From assembly GCA_023253495.1 (NCBI GenBank), contig JALRGF010000571.1:1-10271 (forward strand): 10,271 bases of DNA, read 5' to 3'. Source of the DNA: Verrucomicrobiales bacterium (lineage in GTDB: Bacteria > Verrucomicrobiota > Verrucomicrobiia > Verrucomicrobiales > V1-33). The notes under the pieces are model-generated. The model was not told where the DNA came from, did no database searches, and saw only the letters and a program-made list of their open reading frames with translations. A program made the translations under genes and the position numbers. Shown in pieces: positions 1-6,693 of the stretch; position 1 is the first letter of the stretch; every line of letters starts with the position of its first letter.

Positions 1-21
1 ACCGCCGCAGTCCCCTGCGGC
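1..21 (-). repeat. REP-like palindrome, copy 1 (inverted, cut by window edge)
   Basis: On the minus strand this 21-base stretch is identical to 148-168. It has the same GCCGCAG / CTGCGGC stem arms (7 bp) around a 4-base loop GGGA, followed by GGT. The bases preceding the stem on the minus strand read GCGACGG, close to GCGTCGG before copy 3. The opposite orientation to copy 2, about 130 bases apart, makes a BIME-like inverted pair just downstream of the RAYT gene. The GC-rich tail seen after the other two copies would lie outside the window. Confidence 0.75.
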
Positions 22-147
22 CCGTCGCCACCGCACACCGAAGACCCTGCCAGTCATATTATTGGCCACGGGAATGATTGGGAGAAGCGGCTTTTTCCAC
101 ACTACCACAGCGGCGTCACAGCGGGGGCCTCGCAGCAATGACATCGA

Positions 148-176
148 GCCGCAGGGGACTGCGGCGGTCCCGGGGG
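148..176 (+). repeat. REP-like palindrome, copy 2
   Basis: A GCCGCAG / CTGCGGC hairpin (7 bp stem, loop GGGA) is followed by GGT and then the self-complementary tail CCCGGGGG. It sits 14 bases past the stop codon of the RAYT gene. It matches copy 1 perfectly over 21 bases in inverse orientation, and copy 3 at 27 of 29 bases. REP elements of this design (GC-rich palindrome near a RAYT gene) are the known substrates of REP-associated tyrosine transposases; the pairing here is inferred from position and repetition. Confidence 0.8.
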
Positions 177-189
177 GGATCATCGGCAT

Positions 190-789
190 TCAGCGGTGGG
201 CGCTGCTCCATGGCCAGTCAGCGGCCGCGGGAACAAGCCCCGCTTTGACCGGATTGTTCTCGATATAGGCGACCGCGTTACGAAGATGCGCGGCGTCGCG
301 GATGAAACGGCCGTAGTATTCACGGTGCCAGAAGGCCCCGGTGCGGCGGAGCCGGGCATTGGCCTGTCTGGAGGTCCAGCTTTTCCACGACCAGATAATC
401 GTGTGCAGCGGATGACCATCCCACACGTCGATCATGACATGAACGTGATTCGGCATCACGCACCACGCGCGCAGGCGGTAGCGTTCGTTGTCAAAATAGA
501 GCAGCGCCTGCTCCACCATTGAAGCCAGATGAGGATCCCGGAGCGAACAGATACCGTGACCTGTGTCGAGATACGCCTCCACACGCCGGCGGCGCTCAAG
601 ATCCGCTTTCGTCCTGTCCTCGCCTTCGAGTTCCCGCGCCCACTGATCAAGCACCCGCTGAGGAAGAGAATCGGCCAGCCGGAACGTAATTGTCTGAATG
701 ATGCCGGCGGCGTCCCGGTGAGGCAATCGCCCACGATCATGCCAGCCAAGGTGCCGTTTCAAAGGTTCCCGGGAACTGTCTGGTTCCAT
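190..789 (-). CDS. REP-associated tyrosine transposase (RAYT, Y1_Tnp/IS200-like family)
   Basis: A 199-residue single-domain HUH transposase. RAYTs nick and move single-stranded REP palindromes and are usually fixed single-copy genes rather than classic insertion sequences. The N-terminal signature RGRLPHRDAAGIIQTITFRL (residues 19-38) is typical of the family. The HUH metal-binding motif is PNHVHVMI with H115 and H117. Conserved WHREYYGRFIRD follows at 154-165. The probable nucleophile is Y175 in the AYIENNPVKAGLV block (174-186). The protein ends in WPWSSAHR, again family-like. Length is normal for the family and no frameshift is seen, so it looks functional. It starts at an ATG without a clear ribosome binding site. 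Two inverted REP copies lie directly downstream and a third about 3.8 kb away, which supports an active or recently active RAYT/REP system. It is divergent from uxaC. Confidence 0.93.
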   Translation of the reverse strand: MEPDSSREPLKRHLGWHDRGRLPHRDAAGIIQTITFRLADSLPQRVLDQWARELEGEDRTKADLERRRRVEAYLDTGHGICSLRDPHLASMVEQALLYFDNERYRLRAWCVMPNHVHVMIDVWDGHPLHTIIWSWKSWTSRQANARLRRTGAFWHREYYGRFIRDAAHLRNAVAYIENNPVKAGLVPAAADWPWSSAHR

Positions 790-904
790 GGCAGGCGAAA
801 CATCCCTGAACGCCGCCCAATAAAGGATCTTTCACTCCGCTCCCCCCGTGGGGGCACCCTCATTGTCAGGTGCGTCCGGCGCCCTGGTGATTTATGGATG
901 GGGC

Positions 905-2329
905 ATGGATGCTGGATTGATACACGACAACTTCCTGCTCGACACCCCGGCGGCGGTGGAATTGTACCACCGCTGGGCGGCCCCCGAGCCGATCCTTGAT
1001 TTCCACAACCACCTGCCCCCGCGCGACCTCGCCGAAGACCGCCGCTGGGAAAACCTCACCCGGCTCTGGCTCGCCGGCGACCATTACAAATGGCGCGTCC
1101 TGCGCACCAACGGCATCCCGGAACACTTCATCACCGGAACCGCCAGCGATCGCGAGAAATTCGACGCCTTCGCCGCCACCGTGCCGAAATGCCTGCGCAA
1201 CCCGATGTACCATTGGTGCGCCCTGGAATTGAAGCGCTACTTCGACATCGACATCCTGCTCTCCCCCGACACCGCCAGCCGGATCTGGGACGAGGCGAAT
1301 GAAAAACTGAAATCGATCACCGCCCGCTCGCTCTGCCGCCAGTCGAACGTTGTCGCCCTCTGCACCACCGATGACCCGGCTGACGCCCTTGACCATCATG
1401 CCGCCTGCGCCGCCGACCCCGCCTGTTCCTTCGGCGTTTTTCCCGCGTGGCGGCCGGACAAGGGCATGGCTTTCGACGACCCGGCATCGCTCAACGCCTG
1501 GATCGCCCGGCTCGAATCAGCCACCGGCAGGGACATCGGCGATTCGTGGCCGGCTTATCTCGACGTGCTCCGCCGGCGGCATGACGATTTCGCCGCGCAC
1601 GGCTGCCGGCTCAGCGACCATGGGAACGACACGTTTTACGCCGACGATTTCACCGAGGCGGAAATCCGCGCGGACTTCGCGCGGGTGCGCGCCGGTCAGC
1701 GGCTGGCCCCGGACGCGGCGGGCCGCCTCAAAAGCGCCTTTCTCCACGAAGGTGCGCTGATGGATCATGCGGCCGGATGGACCCAGCAGTTCCACTACGG
1801 CCCGCTGCGCAATGCCAGCACCCGCCTGTTCCAACGGATCGGACCGGACGCCGGTGCCGACTCGATCGGCAATCCGGGCGACGCCCGCAGCCTGGCCCGT
1901 TTCCTCGACCGCCTCGACCGCGACGACCGCCTCGCCCGGACGATCCTTTACAACATCCACCCCGCCGACAACGAGATGGTCGCTGCCATGATCGGCAATT
2001 TCCAGGACGGCAGCATCCCGGGCAAAATCCAGATCGGCAGCGGCTGGTGGTTCAATGACCAGCTCGACGGCATGCGGCGCCAGCTCGAAGCCGTCAGCCA
2101 GCTCGGGCTGCTCAGCCGGTTCGTCGGCATGCTCACCGACAGCCGCAGCTTCCTCAGCTTCACCCGCCACGAATACTTCCGCCGCCTGCTCTGCCGCATC
2201 CTCGGACGCGAAATCGAGGAAGGCCTGCTCCCGCGCGACTTCACCCTGGTCGGCTCCATGACCGCCGACATCTGCTTCCGCAACGCCCGGGACTATTTCC
2301 GCCTCGGCACGCCTCACTCCACGCCGTAG
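905..2329 (+). CDS. uxaC: Glucuronate isomerase (uronate isomerase)
   Basis: Interconverts D-glucuronate and D-fructuronate (and galacturonate/tagaturonate), the first step of hexuronate catabolism; a cytoplasmic amidohydrolase-superfamily TIM barrel. It is 474 residues, the usual UxaC length (about 470). Visible signatures: start region DNFLLDTPAAVELYH; metal-site DFHNHLPP with H34 and H36; EDRRWENLTRLWLAGDHYKW; QFHYGPLRN; GSGWWFNDQLDGMRRQ; LTDSRSFLSFTRHEYFRR; and the C-terminal ADICFRNARDYF. I chose the ATG at 905 because homology begins there. An in-frame GTG at 848 would add 19 non-family residues. A purine-rich GGATGGGG just upstream is a possible weak ribosome binding site. No uxaB, uxuA or kdg genes lie beside it, so it appears as a stand-alone uronate gene divergent from the transposase. 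Confidence 0.95.
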   Translation: MDAGLIHDNFLLDTPAAVELYHRWAAPEPILDFHNHLPPRDLAEDRRWENLTRLWLAGDHYKWRVLRTNGIPEHFITGTASDREKFDAFAATVPKCLRNPMYHWCALELKRYFDIDILLSPDTASRIWDEANEKLKSITARSLCRQSNVVALCTTDDPADALDHHAACAADPACSFGVFPAWRPDKGMAFDDPASLNAWIARLESATGRDIGDSWPAYLDVLRRRHDDFAAHGCRLSDHGNDTFYADDFTEAEIRADFARVRAGQRLAPDAAGRLKSAFLHEGALMDHAAGWTQQFHYGPLRNASTRLFQRIGPDAGADSIGNPGDARSLARFLDRLDRDDRLARTILYNIHPADNEMVAAMIGNFQDGSIPGKIQIGSGWWFNDQLDGMRRQLEAVSQLGLLSRFVGMLTDSRSFLSFTRHEYFRRLLCRILGREIEEGLLPRDFTLVGSMTADICFRNARDYFRLGTPHSTP

Positions 2330-2355
2330 GAGCATACGCTGCCCCGCCCATTCCG

Positions 2356-2375
2356 CGCCCGCTTCCGCCCGCTTC
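2356..2375 (+). repeat. Two tandem copies of a 10-base unit
   Basis: CGCCCGCTTC occurs twice back to back in the 151-base pyrimidine-rich gap between uxaC and the oxidoreductase gene. I see no terminator-like hairpin with a T tract and no convincing promoter in this gap. The repeat may be simple slippage in C-rich DNA. Confidence 0.45.
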
Positions 2376-2480
2376 CCCCCGCAATTCCCTTTGCCAACCG
2401 CTCCGGGAGTTTGTAGCCATCAGGGAGTCCGTGCGCGCCGGTCTGTCTCCCCCCGCGCCACCACGGCCCGAGCGCTCTTC

Positions 2481-3932
2481 ATGGCATCCCCGGCAACCCC
2501 GTCCTCCGACCAATCCCTTGAGCCCCCGCCATCGACCACCCCGCTCCGGGTTGTCGTCCTCGGCGGCGGTCCCTGCGGCCTTTATGCCGCCCGGCGCCTC
2601 GTCGGCCAACCGGGCGTGCACGTCACTCTCATCGAAAAAGAAGCCATCCCCGGCGGCCTCGCCACCAGCCACCGCCGCGGCGCCAATTTCTACGACCTCG
2701 GCACCCACATGCTGCACGAGTTCGACAAGGAGATCTGCGACGACGTACTCGCCATCATGGGCGACGAGAGTTTTCCGGTCGATCTGAATGCCAAGATCCG
2801 CTGGGCCGGGAGCTTCTACCGGTATCCGCTGCAGTTTTCCGACATGCTCAAGGGCATTCCGCCGTGGACCCTCGGCAAATGTGTCGCCGGTCTGCTCATC
2901 GCCCAGACCCGCCAGAAGCTGTTTCCCCGCGTGCCGAAGAATGCCGAGGAAGCGCTGCAGCAACTCTACGGAGACATGCTCTACCGCTTTTTTTTCAAGG
3001 ATTTCACCCACCGCTACTGGGGGTTCCCGACCACCGAGATGAGCGCGACATTCATCACGTCGAAAATGCCGCGCCTCACCGCCGTCGACATGATCAAAAA
3101 AATCCTCGCCAAGTTCGGCATCAAGGACTCGGTCAAGGCGGTCGACAGCGCGCTGCTCGAGGAAACCCTCCATTACGCGAAAACCGGTGCTGAAGCGATG
3201 CCGCGGCGGCTCGCCCGCTTCATCACCGACCACGGCGGCACCGTGCACCTCAACAGCCCGCTCACCGCCCTCGACCGCGGCCCGGACGGTCGTGTCACCG
3301 CGGTGCGATTCCGGGACAATGCCACCGGTGCGGAACACCGCGTCGAAGCCGACCACGTCATCAACACGGTGCCGCTCAAATACCTGCTTGATGCCCTTTC
3401 CGGCGTGCCCGCCAGCGTGCGCGAGGCCGCCGGCCACCTCCGCTACAAGCCGATCACCATCCACGGCCTGCTCATCAACAAGCCGAAATGCCTCGACGCA
3501 TTGTATATCTATTATCGCGAACGTCTCTTCCACCGCATCGGCGAACCGAAAAACGCCGGGCTCGCCGTTGATCCACCCGATCACACCGTCCTCATCGTCG
3601 AGACCACCTGTGAAATCGGTGACGAAAAATGGAATGCCACCCCCGCAGTCCGCGAAAAAATCATCGCCGACCTCGAGGCCGAGGCCATCTGCAACCGCGA
3701 TCAGATCGTCGAATGGCACGTCCTCCACGCCGAGACCGGCTACCCGGTTTTCCGGCTCGGCTTCGAACCGCACCACGAGACCGTGAAGGAGTTTCTCAAG
3801 TCGATTCCGAATCTTCAGACCACCGGCCGCCAGGGAGGCTTCTGCTACCCGAACATGCACTCGGCCATGCGCATGGGCGCCACCGCCGCCGACACCGTGC
3901 TCAAGGCGCACCAGCTGGCCGCCACCGCCTGA
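2481..3932 (+). CDS. FAD-dependent oxidoreductase (amine-oxidase / protoporphyrinogen-oxidase-like)
   Basis: A 483-residue flavoenzyme with an N-terminal dinucleotide-binding fold: the strand LRVVVL runs into the Gly-rich loop GGGPCG (residues 28-33), with E52 at the end of strand 2 and the second FAD motif IPGGLA after it. GTHMLH (74-79) sits where related enzymes carry GGH-type motifs. The substrate half includes YWGFPTTEMSATFITSKMP and GAEAMPRRLARFITDHGGTV. The C-terminal FAD-closing segment is TGRQGGFCYPNMHSAM (from 448). Relatives are annotated as protoporphyrinogen oxidase, UDP-galactopyranose-mutase-like or simply NAD(P)-binding proteins, often near polysaccharide genes. The substrate cannot be read from the sequence and I do not claim heme synthesis. 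The ATG at 2481 is preferred because the family fold starts soon after; a TTG at 2391 would add 30 low-complexity residues. No signal peptide or membrane segment is apparent. Confidence 0.82.
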   Translation: MASPATPSSDQSLEPPPSTTPLRVVVLGGGPCGLYAARRLVGQPGVHVTLIEKEAIPGGLATSHRRGANFYDLGTHMLHEFDKEICDDVLAIMGDESFPVDLNAKIRWAGSFYRYPLQFSDMLKGIPPWTLGKCVAGLLIAQTRQKLFPRVPKNAEEALQQLYGDMLYRFFFKDFTHRYWGFPTTEMSATFITSKMPRLTAVDMIKKILAKFGIKDSVKAVDSALLEETLHYAKTGAEAMPRRLARFITDHGGTVHLNSPLTALDRGPDGRVTAVRFRDNATGAEHRVEADHVINTVPLKYLLDALSGVPASVREAAGHLRYKPITIHGLLINKPKCLDALYIYYRERLFHRIGEPKNAGLAVDPPDHTVLIVETTCEIGDEKWNATPAVREKIIADLEAEAICNRDQIVEWHVLHAETGYPVFRLGFEPHHETVKEFLKSIPNLQTTGRQGGFCYPNMHSAMRMGATAADTVLKAHQLAATA

Positions 3933-3952
3933 ACCACGCCATGAAGCGTCGG

Positions 3953-3981
3953 GCCGCAGGGCTCTGCGGCGGTCCCGGGGG
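3953..3981 (+). repeat. REP-like palindrome, copy 3
   Basis: The same GCCGCAG / CTGCGGC stem, now with loop GGCT, followed by the identical GGTCCCGGGGG tail. It differs from copy 2 at only two positions, both inside the loop. It is preceded by GCGTCGG, which resembles GCGACGG before copy 1. It lies 20 bases after the stop of the oxidoreductase gene and upstream of tRNA-Val, the extragenic location expected of REPs. It could also act as an mRNA 3'-end stabiliser or attenuator for the upstream gene, but it lacks a following T tract. Confidence 0.78.
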
Positions 3982-4094
3982 GCGGTGACCTCACCCTGGA
4001 AAACAAAAGACCCCGCGCTTCAGTCCCTGCCGATGCCATTTGCATCCTTCGCTCACCACGGCATCGTTAACTTCTGCTGATGGCAGTCTCCCAT

Positions 4095-4169
4095 GCACGG
4101 ATAGCTCAGCGGTAGAGCATCTCGCTTACACCGAGGCGGTCGGGGGTTCGAATCCCTCTCCGTGCACCA
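4095..4169 (+). tRNA. tRNA-Val (anticodon UAC), CCA encoded
   Basis: A complete cloverleaf can be drawn. The acceptor stem GCACGGA pairs with TCCGTGC. The D arm is GCTC-AGCGGTA-GAGC. The anticodon stem TCTCG/CGAGG (one T-G wobble) closes the loop CTTACAC, giving anticodon TAC, which reads GUA and other Val codons. The variable loop is 5 bases, CGGTC. The T arm GGGGG/CCCTC (one wobble) has loop TTCGAAT. The discriminator A and a templated CCA complete the 75-base gene. It stands alone, 47 bases before the nucleotidyltransferase start and in the same direction, so the two may share a transcript. Confidence 0.96.
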
Positions 4170-4216
4170 AGGGCGGGCCGCTTGCCAGGACCGCTGCGCC
4201 GGGCACCATGCGCCCC

Positions 4217-5155
4217 ATGATCAAACCAACCTTGGTGGTGCTGGCGGCCGGCATGGGCAGCCGGTTCGGCGGCCTCAAACAAACCGTCGGCTTCGGGCCG
4301 GCCGGCGAAACCCTGCTCGATTATTCCGTGTTCAATGCCTGGCGTGCCGGCTTCGGCCAGGTGGTTTTTGTCATCCGCCGTGAGTTCGCCGACGCCTTCG
4401 AACGCGATGTCTGCGCGAAATTCCGGCCGCACCTCGATGTCGCCTGCGTTTTTCAGGACATGGATGACATCCCCCCGGCCCCGGCTGGAACCCCGCGCCT
4501 CGATGCCGCCACCGTGGCCGCGCGCCCCAAGCCCTGGGGCACCGGCCACGCCACCCTCGCCGCCCGCCACGCCGTGCGCACCCCGTTCGGCGTGATCAAC
4601 GCCGATGACTTCTACGGACGCGAGTCGTTTGAAAAACTCGCCGGCTTTCTCAGCCAGCCCGACCTCGAATCCGCCGACGTGACGTCCTGCCTCGTCGCCT
4701 TCACCCTCCGCAACACCCTTTCCGATCACGGACGGGTCGCCCGCGGCATCTGCCGCACCACTGACGACGGACAGCTCATCAGCGTGACGGAAAAAACCCG
4801 GCTCCATCCGGTCGGCCACGGCGCCGAAAACCGCCCGGACGACGGGCCGGTCGAGGTCTTCACCGGTGACGAACCGGTTTCGCTGAACACCTGGGGGTTC
4901 ACGCCATCGCTCTTCGGACACCTTGAACGCCTTTTCGGCGCGTTTCTCGACGACCCGCAGCGCACGGACAGCGCGGAATTCTTCCTGCCCTTTGCCATCG
5001 ATCAGCTCATCCGCGAAGGACACCTGCGCTGCCGGGTCCTGCGGTCGGAGGCCCGGTGGTTCGGCGTCACTTACCGTGAAGACACGGAAAATGTCCGCAC
5101 CGCTCTTGCGGCTCTGCATGCCGCCGGGGAATACCCCGGACGGCTCTGGCGGTGA
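4217..5155 (+). CDS. Nucleotidyltransferase family protein (NDP-sugar pyrophosphorylase-like)
   Basis: A 312-residue protein with the NTP_transferase fold that joins a sugar phosphate to a nucleotide. The nucleotide-binding loop is LVVLAAGMGSRFGGLKQ (residues 5-21), a variant of GxGxR with the family's typical GGLKQ ending. KPWGTGHATLAARHAV and the highly conserved INADDFYG (probable Mg/sugar site) follow, then SLNTWGFTP, SAEFFLPFAI and the C-terminal WFGVTYREDTENV. This pattern matches an uncharacterised nucleotidyltransferase family of about 300 residues found in several phyla; the sugar and NTP are not known. The start at 4217 gives MIKPTLVVLAAG, matching the family N-terminus. The in-frame ATG at 4208 is an alternative, while a start at 4040 is ruled out because it would run through the tRNA gene. 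No ribosome binding site is visible. It converges on the MFS gene across only 22 bases. Confidence 0.88.
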   Translation: MIKPTLVVLAAGMGSRFGGLKQTVGFGPAGETLLDYSVFNAWRAGFGQVVFVIRREFADAFERDVCAKFRPHLDVACVFQDMDDIPPAPAGTPRLDAATVAARPKPWGTGHATLAARHAVRTPFGVINADDFYGRESFEKLAGFLSQPDLESADVTSCLVAFTLRNTLSDHGRVARGICRTTDDGQLISVTEKTRLHPVGHGAENRPDDGPVEVFTGDEPVSLNTWGFTPSLFGHLERLFGAFLDDPQRTDSAEFFLPFAIDQLIREGHLRCRVLRSEARWFGVTYREDTENVRTALAALHAAGEYPGRLWR

Positions 5156-5170
5156 GGCCTTTTACACAGC

Positions 5171-5188
5171 CACCGCCTCAATGCGGTG
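5171..5188. terminator. Small hairpin at the convergent gene ends
   Basis: CACCGC and GCGGTG form a perfect 6-bp stem with loop CTCAAT, overlapping the last codons of the MFS gene and lying 15 bases past the nucleotidyltransferase stop. It is the only hairpin I see between these convergent genes. There is no T tract on either strand, so a role as a shared terminator is only a guess. Confidence 0.25.
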
Positions 5189-6431
5189 TGGCCGCCCCAC
5201 CCTCGACCTTCTCCGGCCCGAAATTCGGCGGACGGAAAAAGAGCAGCAACAGAACCATACCAACCACGGCGAGACCGGCCGGCACGAGGAACAGCGATTT
5301 GTAATCAGCCGGGCCTCCCGCCGGCAGGTATTTGCCCATCAGCGGAATGAAGAGCCATTTGGCCGCCAGGTCGCCCAGACCGAGGATCAGCAGATTGAAC
5401 CACCCCTGAGCCGAAGAGCGCACATCCTTCGGAAAAACCGCGTCGACGAAGATGTACACGGTGGCGAAGAAGAACGCATAGCAGATGCCGTGCAGCAGTT
5501 GGACGGCCACGATCAGCGGCTTGCTGTCAGGGAAGAAGGCGTAAATGGCGAACCGGGCGGCGTGGCCGGCGATTCCGATGATCATGGTCGTCTTCCAGCC
5601 GAACTTGGCCAGCACCCCGCCGAGGATCAGCATGGTCAGGATCTCCGCGACCTGGCCGAGGCTCATGATCGGCATCACCCAGTTCTTGGCGAAACCGACC
5701 TTGTTCTCGAGGAAGCCGCCGGTCACCAGGAAATACCCGTTGTGGATCGTCGCATCAATAAAGGTCACCACAAACAGCACCAGAATGAACGGCACCGCCA
5801 GCTTCTTGCCCGCCTTCAACCACGCCAGGCCGTCACCATCTTCACCCTTGCGCGGCGGGGTGTGCGGCAGCGTGAGGCAGAAGGCCGCCAGCGCCAGCGA
5901 GGCCAGCCCGGACACGATAAAAATCGCTTTCGTCGCCGCCATGGCCTCGGCTCCGGTCTTCCCCTGCAGGATGAAATACAGCGGCCAGGCAGCCAGGATC
6001 CACCCGATCGTCCCGCCCATCCGCACAAACGGAAAATCCTTCGACGGCTCCTTGATGTTGGCGAAGGCCAGGGAGTTGGCCACCGAGATGGTCGGCACGT
6101 AGACCAGCGAGTGCAGCAGCATCAATCCGAAGAATGGCGCAAAACTCTTCGTGAAATACAGCCCGAGCATCGCCAGCCCCCCCACCAGGTGACTGAAGGC
6201 CATGAACTTTTCCGCGGAAAAATGACGGTCGGCAAACTGGTTGCTGAAGAAAATCCCGAGGATCGACGCAATCGCGAAGGCACTGCCGATCCAGGTGATC
6301 TGGCCGGAGGAGAACCCGAGCGCCCCCTCGCCCTGCCCCAGGTACCCCCAGATCAGCGGCAGCCACGCCCCCCAGATGAAAAACTCCAGCACCATCATGA
6401 GGAACAATTTCCAGCGGATCGACGAGTTCAT
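5178..6431 (-). CDS. MFS transporter, nucleoside:H+ symporter-like family
   Basis: A 417-residue inner-membrane carrier with about 12 hydrophobic segments in two halves. They are separated by a charged central loop near residues 183-200 (TPPRKGEDGDG followed by LAWLKAGKKL). The first helix LFLMMVLEFFIWGAWLPLIW, the loop 2-3 motif FADRHFSAEKFMAFSHLVGG, the LLHSLVYVPTISVANSLAF segment and VRMGGTIGWI are the signatures of the NUP_HSymport family (relatives of E. coli NupG/XapB). Members in planctomycetes and verrucomicrobia are mostly uncharacterised, so nucleoside transport is family-based inference and other small substrates are possible. The ATG at 6431 is chosen because it starts just before helix 1; a TTG at 6464 would add 11 residues (MSPTHPVRRKP). 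It is divergent from the cupredoxin gene. Confidence 0.88.
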   Translation of the reverse strand: MNSSIRWKLFLMMVLEFFIWGAWLPLIWGYLGQGEGALGFSSGQITWIGSAFAIASILGIFFSNQFADRHFSAEKFMAFSHLVGGLAMLGLYFTKSFAPFFGLMLLHSLVYVPTISVANSLAFANIKEPSKDFPFVRMGGTIGWILAAWPLYFILQGKTGAEAMAATKAIFIVSGLASLALAAFCLTLPHTPPRKGEDGDGLAWLKAGKKLAVPFILVLFVVTFIDATIHNGYFLVTGGFLENKVGFAKNWVMPIMSLGQVAEILTMLILGGVLAKFGWKTTMIIGIAGHAARFAIYAFFPDSKPLIVAVQLLHGICYAFFFATVYIFVDAVFPKDVRSSAQGWFNLLILGLGDLAAKWLFIPLMGKYLPAGGPADYKSLFLVPAGLAVVGMVLLLLFFRPPNFGPEKVEGGAATPH

Positions 6432-6547
6432 GGGCTTGCGGCGGACAGGGTGTGTGGGTGACAATCAGAGATCAGGAAAATGCGCCCGGCAGCCGGGACC
6501 GCACGGCGCGCGGCGCGAGGCTAGGAAAGCCGCGCCCCGCTGGCAAG

Positions 6548-6597
6548 CCGGGAATAAAAAATTCCCGCATTGACGCGCGTGCCCGGTCCGGGAATTT
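6548..6597. promoter_or_regulatory. Repeat cluster in the MFS/cupredoxin divergent intergenic region
   Basis: CGGGAAT and ATTCCCG (6549-6555 and 6561-6567) form a perfect 7-bp inverted repeat around AAAAA. The half-site CCGGGAAT recurs as a direct repeat at 6588-6595, exactly 40 bases after the first copy at 6548. A TTGACG hexamer lies between them (6570-6575), with a poor -10 candidate GAATTT at 6592-6597. This is the arrangement expected of an operator controlling one or both divergent genes. The binding protein is unknown, and a chance origin in a short region cannot be excluded. Confidence 0.35.
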
Positions 6598-6651
6598 CAC
6601 TGGCGGCCCTGTGAACACGCTCCCAGGCGTGCTCCGGCCGCCTCTCTCCCG

Positions 6652-6693
6652 CCCACACACCACACACCACACCGAACCACCCACACACCCACC
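6652..6693 (+). other. CA-rich 5' leader without Shine-Dalgarno
   Basis: The 42 bases before the cupredoxin start codon consist almost entirely of C and A (CCACACACC-type units), with only a single G at 6674. There is no purine-rich ribosome binding site. Such an unstructured C/A leader could help initiation without a Shine-Dalgarno by keeping the start codon single-stranded; that role is inferred. Confidence 0.5.

Noticed and set aside
2391..2480. TTG start adding 30 residues to the oxidoreductase
   Set aside because: The added residues are Arg/Ala/Ser-rich low-complexity sequence in the pyrimidine-rich gap, and the fold begins after the ATG at 2481.
2564..2580. GGCGGTCCCTGCGGCC resembling the REP palindrome
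   Set aside because: It lies inside the oxidoreductase gene and encodes the Gly-rich FAD loop; only one stem arm is present.
2241..3911. Long minus-strand frame (556 codons) opposite the oxidoreductase gene
   Set aside because: Shadow of a GC-rich coding region; the plus-strand product has clear FAD motifs while this frame has no recognisable domain.
4040..4068. TTGCAT with a 17-base spacer as a tRNA promoter
   Set aside because: The -10 position reads ATCGTT, matching the consensus at only one base.
4040..4216. Upstream extension of the nucleotidyltransferase frame
   Set aside because: It would translate through the tRNA-Val gene and has no family similarity before MIKPTLVVLAAG.
4923..6461. 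Plus-strand frame of 512 codons opposite the MFS gene
   Set aside because: Its product is Gln/Arg/His-rich with no domain, the typical antisense pattern of a membrane protein gene.
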